A stretch of 64,000 nucleotides of DNA, from assembly GCF_003202035.1 (NCBI RefSeq), contig NZ_QJKC01000001.1, forward strand, positions 223,406 through 287,405, read 5' to 3'. Of the stretch, positions 63,358 through 64,000 are shown one piece after another; position 1 is the first letter of the stretch; each line of letters opens with the position of its first letter. The notes beneath the pieces are model-generated. The model was not told the DNA's origin and ran no database searches. It saw nothing but the letters and a program-made list of their open reading frames with translations. The position numbers and the translations under genes were made by a program. This DNA comes from Aquitalea magnusonii (lineage in GTDB: Bacteria; Pseudomonadota; Gammaproteobacteria; Burkholderiales; Chromobacteriaceae).

Positions 63358-64000
63358 TTACTTGGCGGCAGAAGCAGTGGCAGCGAGGGGTTCCGCCTTG
63401 ACAACGGCGCCATCCTGCACCTTCATCAGGCCTTCCACCACGATGCGCTCGCCCCCTTGCAGGCCGCTGTCCACCAGCCATTTATTACCCACGGTCTGGC
63501 TGGTCTTGATGATGCGGGCGCTCACCTTGTTGTCCGGACCCACCACCATCACCACGGCCTCGCCCTTCTGGTTACGGGTAACGGCCTGCTGCGGCAGCAG
63601 CAAGGCACGCTGGCGTACACCCTGCTCCAGCCGCGCACGGACAAACATGCCCGGCAACAGCTCGCCATTCGGGTTATCAAAGGTGGCGCGCAAGGTCACC
63701 ATGCCGGTGCTGGCATCCACCGTGACATCGGAAAACTGCAGCTCACCTTCTTTGGCATATTCGCTGCCATCTTCCAGGATCAGCTTCACCTTGGCCTTGC
63801 CTGGCTGGCTGTGCAGTGCGCCCTTGGCAAAGTCACGGCGCAGGTGCAGCAGCTCGGTGCTGGACTGGGTCATGTCGACATAGGCAGTGGAGAGCTGCTG
63901 TACGGTAGCCAGCGCCGTAGTCTGGTTGGCCGTCACCAGTGCACCGGCGGTGACGCTGGACTTGCCGATACGGCCGCTGACCGGCGCGGTGATGCGGGTA
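63358..64000 (-). CDS. RND efflux periplasmic adaptor (membrane fusion protein), 5' end outside window
   Basis: C-terminal 213 codons visible; the gene continues beyond the right edge. The frame reads TRITAPVSGRIGKSSVTAGALVTANQT at the lipoyl/beta-barrel boundary, then LATVQQLSTAYVDMTQSSTELL and GELLPGMFVRARLEQGVRQRALLLPQQAVTRN, the usual AcrA/MexA pattern. It is the first gene of the adaptor-pump-channel operon; its promoter is not in the window. Confidence 0.95.
   Translation of the reverse strand, partial: TRITAPVSGRIGKSSVTAGALVTANQTTALATVQQLSTAYVDMTQSSTELLHLRRDFAKGALHSQPGKAKVKLILEDGSEYAKEGELQFSDVTVDASTGMVTLRATFDNPNGELLPGMFVRARLEQGVRQRALLLPQQAVTRNQKGEAVVMVVGPDNKVSARIIKTSQTVGNKWLVDSGLQGGERIVVEGLMKVQDGAVVKAEPLAATASAAK

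Overview
The window looks like chromosome of a high-GC betaproteobacterium of the order Neisseriales, most likely Chromobacteriaceae (an Aquitalea, Vogesella or Chromobacterium relative). This rests on the protein sequences, the housekeeping gene set, and a dif-like site whose XerC arm matches the neisserial form as I remember it. Genus and species are inference.

Layout. 1-11900: mixed metabolic and accessory genes (isochorismatase-like hydrolase with a divergent LysR regulator, LysE exporter, prmB, phosphomannomutase, trpD and trpG, two coupled short-chain dehydrogenases, SMR efflux, small membrane proteins, a periplasmic binding protein, a basic secreted protein). 11936-24400: tRNA-Thr, ABC-F ATPase, gyrA followed by two overlapping thioesterase-like genes, serC, an MFS transporter with a 38-aa coupled protein, an O-methyltransferase, pheA, a LOG protein and DAHP synthase. 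serC, pheA, DAHP synthase and trpGD give this stretch a clear aromatic and serine amino acid theme. 24437-28580: a membrane protein, DUF484 and dapF on the minus strand, then a TetR, DUF4442 and dienoyl-CoA isomerase cluster. 28645-38760: two paralogous lipoprotein solute-binding proteins, hemH, ftsK, anmK, an M23 peptidase and an RpfE-type gene, followed by recJ. 40480-42500: an accessory patch with an orphan fimbrial adhesin, an NlpC/P60-like protein and a relic copy of the gdhA 3' end. Then come gdhA, rmuC and an aldo/keto reductase.

The most interesting region is 47239-54473: a filamentous phage (inovirus) prophage of about 7.2 kb inserted at the chromosomal dif site. It carries a Zot/pI assembly ATPase, a TspB-like pIII, a pVI-like DUF2523 protein, a pVIII coat protein with signal peptide and downstream terminator, a gpII/X-type replication protein, a pV-like candidate, several small proteins (one of 58 aa, below the usual length cutoff) and a hairpin-rich intergenic region likely to hold the origin and packaging signal. 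Its repressor gene runs through the right attachment core, so integration replaces the C-terminus the protein would have in the circular form. Two identical 18-bp operators overlap the predicted leftward phage promoter.

Right of the prophage lie a tyrosine recombinase, an EAL-HDOD protein, and an RND efflux operon (adaptor cut by the window end, pump, outer membrane channel) followed by a TetR regulator.
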